Positions 60,613 through 64,000 of a stretch of DNA of 64,000 bases are shown here, one piece after another. This DNA is from Gammaproteobacteria bacterium (GTDB lineage: Bacteria; Pseudomonadota; Gammaproteobacteria; HK1). The position numbers were made by a program, and so were the translations under genes. Location: the NCBI GenBank assembly GCA_021773645.1, contig JAJFJU010000012.1, positions 587,629-651,628 on the forward strand, written 5' to 3'. Below the pieces are notes generated by a model. That model had not been told where the DNA came from. It made no database searches and was given only the letters and a program-made list of their open reading frames with translations. Position 1 is the first letter of the stretch, and each line of letters starts with the position of its first letter.

Positions 60613-60813
60613 TTGCACTGGATGCCCAAAATGGGTGTCCAGACGACGAACGGTAGGACTAGGATGACCAGTGGCGACAGCTACGAAATCGGGTTCTTCC
60701 AGACAGTGATTTTGTGAACCCTGACCGGGCATTCGCTTGCCCCGGCGACCGCGATAGGTCTATATAGGGTCATCAGATTTAGGCCCCCGAAAAACGGGGA
60801 CATGGAGCAGGGT
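60613..60813 (+). other. Adhesin leader with potential RNA structure
   Basis: GGGTTC (60691-60696) and GAACCC (60716-60721) can pair around a 19-base loop, directly followed by a second hairpin formed by CCGGGC (60725-60730) and GCCCCGG (60739-60745). These would lie in the 5' leader of the adhesin mRNA if transcription starts in or before the MITE. No known riboswitch consensus, including cyclic-di-GMP types, is recognisable. Confidence 0.35.
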
Positions 60814-63800
60814 ATGGCATTGCAACTGAGAGTGGTCAACGCGGCGGGTGAGGAGCGTATCGTCGAGGTCGTTCCCGGCCAGAATATTTCAGTCGAGGCG
60901 GGTGAAACCTACACCTTGGTTAACTCTGATCTTTCTCGGACTGTTGAACTTGTCCGCGATGGTGACACCTTGCTCATTCGTACTGCCGATGGCGAACTTC
61001 GCCTCGACGATTTTTTTGATGAGCCTGAATCCGGCTCTGTCGCACCTACCCTGGTTTTCGAGGATCTCGGCCGCATTCATGTGTTGAATGGCGCGGGTGG
61101 TGAGGAGGTTCTGGGTACCTTTACTGTTCCCGTCACAGAGGGGCTCCCTCCTCTCCCCGAGGATGGTTTGTTTCCCGAAGATGATCTGCTGATTTCTGGA
61201 GCACCGGGGGATTCCCCTGTGTTTTCTGCCTTTTTCTTGCCGCCGACCGGTACTGGTGCAGAGGATGGAACTGCTTTTTCAAGGACGTTTCCCGACGGGG
61301 ATGATGCGGCAGCTGTTGAGATTTTTGCCGGGCTCCTAGCGCCTCCAACCTTTACCGTCGCCAGCGCCTCGGCGGTGGAAGCCGGGAATATTGTCTTTAC
61401 CGTGACCCGCAGTGGCCAGACCAAAGACTCCGGTTCAGTAGATTTTGCCGTGACCTCCGGTTCGGCCACCGATGGCAGTGATTTCACTGCCATTGCGGGT
61501 ACGCTGGATTTTGATGCCGGGGAAACTGCTCAGTCTTTCACGGTAACTACGCTGCCCGATACGATTTACGAGGCCAACGAATCCTTTAACGTTACCTTGA
61601 GCAATCCCACGGGTGACGGCGTCATTGGTGCCCCTGGGGCATCTCTTGGCACCATTATCGAGGATGAGGCACCACCGGTCTTCAACATCAGTGCGGGTGC
61701 CAATGCCACTGAAGGTGGCGCGCTGGTTTTCACCATTACCCGGGATATAGGTACTGTTGAACCGACCCAGACGGTGAGTTTGGCGGCAGGCGGTAGTGCC
61801 TCTCCTGGAACGGATTTCGTCTTGCCAGTGGCCAGCATTACCTTTGCTACCGGTGAGACCTCAAAGAATGTCACCGTGACTACCAGTCAGGATGCCCTGT
61901 TTGAGCCAACGGAATTCGTCAGTCTTAGCATCACCGGGGTCGATTTTGGTGGCGTGGTCAATACCGCCTCGGCAAGCAGCAACATCCTCGACGATGATCC
62001 GGTCCCCAGCTTTGCCATTTCCTCGGGTTCTGCGGTAGAAGGCGGCGCCGTACTATTTACCGTCACCCGTACCGGTGATTCGGCGGCAACACAGACAGTA
62101 GATTTTGCAACCACCCCAGGAACTGCGATAGCTGCTGATTTCACTGCTGCCAGCGGTACACTCACCTTCAATCAAGGTGAGGCCAGCAAAAGTTTCACGG
62201 TCTCCACGACGCAGGATGTACTTGCCGAGGGCAACGAGACTTTTAGCGCGACGCTGAGTAATCCCACAGGTGGCGCGACCCTTGGGACAGCCGTTGGTAC
62301 CGGCACCATTATCGATGACGATATTGCCAGTTTTGTGTCACCTGCAGTCAGTGCCACCGAGGGTGATAGCATCGTCTTCACCATCACCCGCACGCTGGAT
62401 GCCGCCGGCGTGCAGACGGTGGACTACAGCTTTAGCGCGGGAACCGCGGTGGTTGGTGATGCCGCTTTTGGCGGGGTCAATGGAACCCTGACCTTTAATC
62501 CCGGAGTGCTGTCACAGACGATTACTGTGGCGACTAACGCGGATGCAATCTTTGAGGCGGATGAAACCTTTCTCCTCAACCTGACTAATGCCACCGGTGG
62601 TGCCCAGATCGGCACGCCCACATCGGTTGGCACCATCCTTAATGATGAGGCTGCCCCGAGCTTTTCTATCACTGGTGGCAGTATCGCTGAAGGGGGAGTC
62701 GTTACCTTCACCGTGACTCGCACCGGTGTAGCCCAGGCAGATCAGGCGGTGAGTTATGGCACCGTATCGGGAAGTGCGTTAGCGGGAGATGACTTCACCA
62801 CGACTAACGGCAGCTTTACCTTTACTTCCGCGGATGCAAGCGGCACGGCCAAGACTTTTACCGTGCAGACCACCGCCGATAACGCCCTGGAGGCCGACGA
62901 GACTTTTAGCGTCAACCTGTCTGGCGCCACCGCCGGAGCGGTGATTGGTACGGGCACTGCTACCGGCACCATCACCAACAACGACGCCGTCTTCTCCATC
63001 GCTGACGTCTCGGAGGCAGAGGGTGGTGGTTTGCTGTTCACCGTGACCCGTAGCGGCAATACTGATGCCAGCCAAATCGTCACGGTGAATACCTCCGATG
63101 GCACTGCGACGACTGCCAATAGCGACTACACCGCCATCGTCAATCAGGACCTGACCTTCGGGATAGGGGTGACTACCCAGAGCTTCACCGTCAGCACCAC
63201 CAACGACACTACCCTGGAAGCAGACGAGACCTTTAGCGTTGCGCTGACCACCAGTGATGCCAACGCTAGCATCGACGGGGTCAATGGCACCGCCACCGGT
63301 ACGATTACCAACAACGACTCTGTCTTCTCCATTGCCGACGTCTCCGCGGCAGAGGGCGGTGGCCTGCTGTTCACAGTGACCCGCACCGGTAATACCGACG
63401 CGAGCCAGGTTGTCACGGTGAATACCTCCGATGGCACTGCGACCACGGCAAACACCGACTACACCGCCATCGTCAATCAGGACCTGACCTTCGGGATAGG
63501 GGTGACTACCCAGAGCTTCACCGTCAGCACCACCAACGACACTACTCTGGAAGCAGACGAGACCTTTAGCGTTGCGCTGACCACCAGTGACGCCAACGCC
63601 AGCATCGACGGCACCAATGGCACTGCTACCGGCACCATCACCAACAACGACGCCGTCTTCTCCATCGCTGACGTCTCGGAGGCAGAGGGTGGTGGTTTGC
63701 TGTTCACCGTGACCCGTAGCGGCAACACTGATGCCAGCCAAATCGTCACGGTCAATACTTCCGACGGCACTGCGACGACTGCCAATAGCGACTACACCGC

Positions 63801-64000
63801 CATCGTCAATCAGGACCTGACCTTCGGCATCGGGGTGACTACCCAGAGTTTCACCGTCAGCACCACCAACGACACTACCCTGGAAGCAGACGAGACCTTT
63901 AGCGTTGCACTCACCACCAGTGATGCCAACGCCAGCACCACTGGCACCGCCACTGGCACCATCACCAACAACGACTCTGTTTTCTCCCTGGCAGGGGATG
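60814..64000 (+). CDS. Large type I-secreted adhesin with Calx-beta repeats, 5' part
   Basis: At least 1062 residues; the frame is open to the window end. Residues 1-100 resemble the BapA prefix-like domain of secreted biofilm adhesins (VELVRDGDTLLIRTADGELRLDDFF, then LVFEDLGRIHVLNG). A linker to about 175 is followed by tandem Calx-beta-type repeats, each with VEAGNIVFTVTRSG-like, TFxxGETxxSFTVTT and ADETFSVxL-like stretches. The last three are 111-residue units nearly identical in DNA. No Sec signal is present, as expected for type I export with a C-terminal signal. Start ATG 60814 has GGAG 6 bases upstream; ATG 60802 is in frame too. The genes before it are its exporter. C-terminus unseen. 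Confidence 0.9.
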   Translation, partial: MALQLRVVNAAGEERIVEVVPGQNISVEAGETYTLVNSDLSRTVELVRDGDTLLIRTADGELRLDDFFDEPESGSVAPTLVFEDLGRIHVLNGAGGEEVLGTFTVPVTEGLPPLPEDGLFPEDDLLISGAPGDSPVFSAFFLPPTGTGAEDGTAFSRTFPDGDDAAAVEIFAGLLAPPTFTVASASAVEAGNIVFTVTRSGQTKDSGSVDFAVTSGSATDGSDFTAIAGTLDFDAGETAQSFTVTTLPDTIYEANESFNVTLSNPTGDGVIGAPGASLGTIIEDEAPPVFNISAGANATEGGALVFTITRDIGTVEPTQTVSLAAGGSASPGTDFVLPVASITFATGETSKNVTVTTSQDALFEPTEFVSLSITGVDFGGVVNTASASSNILDDDPVPSFAISSGSAVEGGAVLFTVTRTGDSAATQTVDFATTPGTAIAADFTAASGTLTFNQGEASKSFTVSTTQDVLAEGNETFSATLSNPTGGATLGTAVGTGTIIDDDIASFVSPAVSATEGDSIVFTITRTLDAAGVQTVDYSFSAGTAVVGDAAFGGVNGTLTFNPGVLSQTITVATNADAIFEADETFLLNLTNATGGAQIGTPTSVGTILNDEAAPSFSITGGSIAEGGVVTFTVTRTGVAQADQAVSYGTVSGSALAGDDFTTTNGSFTFTSADASGTAKTFTVQTTADNALEADETFSVNLSGATAGAVIGTGTATGTITNNDAVFSIADVSEAEGGGLLFTVTRSGNTDASQIVTVNTSDGTATTANSDYTAIVNQDLTFGIGVTTQSFTVSTTNDTTLEADETFSVALTTSDANASIDGVNGTATGTITNNDSVFSIADVSAAEGGGLLFTVTRTGNTDASQVVTVNTSDGTATTANTDYTAIVNQDLTFGIGVTTQSFTVSTTNDTTLEADETFSVALTTSDANASIDGTNGTATGTITNNDAVFSIADVSEAEGGGLLFTVTRSGNTDASQIVTVNTSDGTATTANSDYTAIVNQDLTFGIGVTTQSFTVSTTNDTTLEADETFSVALTTSDANASTTGTATGTITNNDSVFSLAGD
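62989..63978 (+). repeat. Near-identical 333-bp tandem repeats in adhesin gene
   Basis: Units start at 62989, 63322 and 63655 (GTCTTCTCCAT) and are 333, 333 and 324 bases long, the third shortened by 9 bases near its end. Differences are mostly synonymous. A fourth unit begins at 63979. The earlier Calx-beta units (61340-62988) are diverged. Recent duplication or gene conversion is the likely cause, and short-read assembly could have collapsed copies. Confidence 0.93.

Noticed and set aside
60487..60732. 81-codon - strand frame spanning the MITE right end
   Set aside because: It crosses the element border and carries no transposase or other motif.
62779..63741. Long - strand open frames opposite the adhesin, up to 320 codons
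   Set aside because: They are mirror images of the Calx-beta repeats with periodic composition and no family features; the + strand protein is coherent.
62989..63978. Regular repeats resembling a CRISPR array
   Set aside because: Units are 333 bases, translate in frame without stops and encode Calx-beta domains.

Overview
The window reads as the chromosome of a free-living, aerobic or facultative, probably salt- or alkali-tolerant gammaproteobacterium. Gene content (purL, dapE-bolA-yciI-yciB, a YciO-type protein, trpS, scpAB, rluB, xseA, oxyR, a CpxRA-like pair) and the multi-gene Na+/H+ antiporter cluster point that way. A PEP-CTERM/PrsT system, a Nitrosomonas-type nirK cluster and a sulfotransferase fusion fit a chemolithotroph-like lineage (Chromatiales/Ectothiorhodospirales relatives are my guess). 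Species cannot be named from the sequence.

Layout. 1-9237: end of nhaD, then a tight + strand Mrp-like cluster (E-F-G-DUF4040-B-C-D-D-small protein-D) and a Kef/CPA2 antiporter, together an ion-homeostasis block. 9238-19698: a sigma-54-type promoter and PEP-CTERM surface protein, followed on the - strand by an operon prsT-gtrA-GT2-chbG-PMT-like glycosyltransferase that looks like a PEP-CTERM-linked protein or polymer glycosylation unit. 19806-27730: gap, Smr protein, msrQ/msrP, purL (all -). 27886-34372: accessory-looking stretch with a frameshifted higBA, a gluconate-dehydrogenase-like GMC pair, a Lys/Pro-rich membrane protein, an AbiEii-like nucleotidyltransferase with a 34-residue companion ORF, and a TPR/glycosyltransferase/sulfotransferase fusion. 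34380-43988: housekeeping genes and a glutamate synthase-like protein. 44102-48673: M23 peptidase, xseA, rubredoxin, rubrerythrin, oxyR and a Spy-like protein. 48713-51727: His/Arg-rich protein and a CpxRA-like system sharing a promoter region with a triple CpxR box. 52015-55177: ncgA-ncgB-ncgC-nirK with an NsrR-like operator. 55598-64000: TolC-ABC-HlyD type I secretion genes and a large Calx-beta adhesin that runs off the window.

Recurrent non-coding elements are notable: seven copies of a 17-bp palindrome (GGCGGAC-N3-GTCCGCC) at four loci, two MITE-like elements (417-559 and 60447-60612), and a structured repeat at 51796-51925. Elements at three places touch gene ends: one hosts the likely start of mnhE, one supplies the end of the sensor kinase, one supplies the stop codon of the HlyD gene.

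Best candidates for something new: the prsT/PMT-like operon beside a PEP-CTERM protein; the 34-residue ORF coupled to the nucleotidyltransferase; the small membrane protein embedded in the Mrp-like cluster. All functional assignments rest on reading the sequence and remembered family features; no database search was run.
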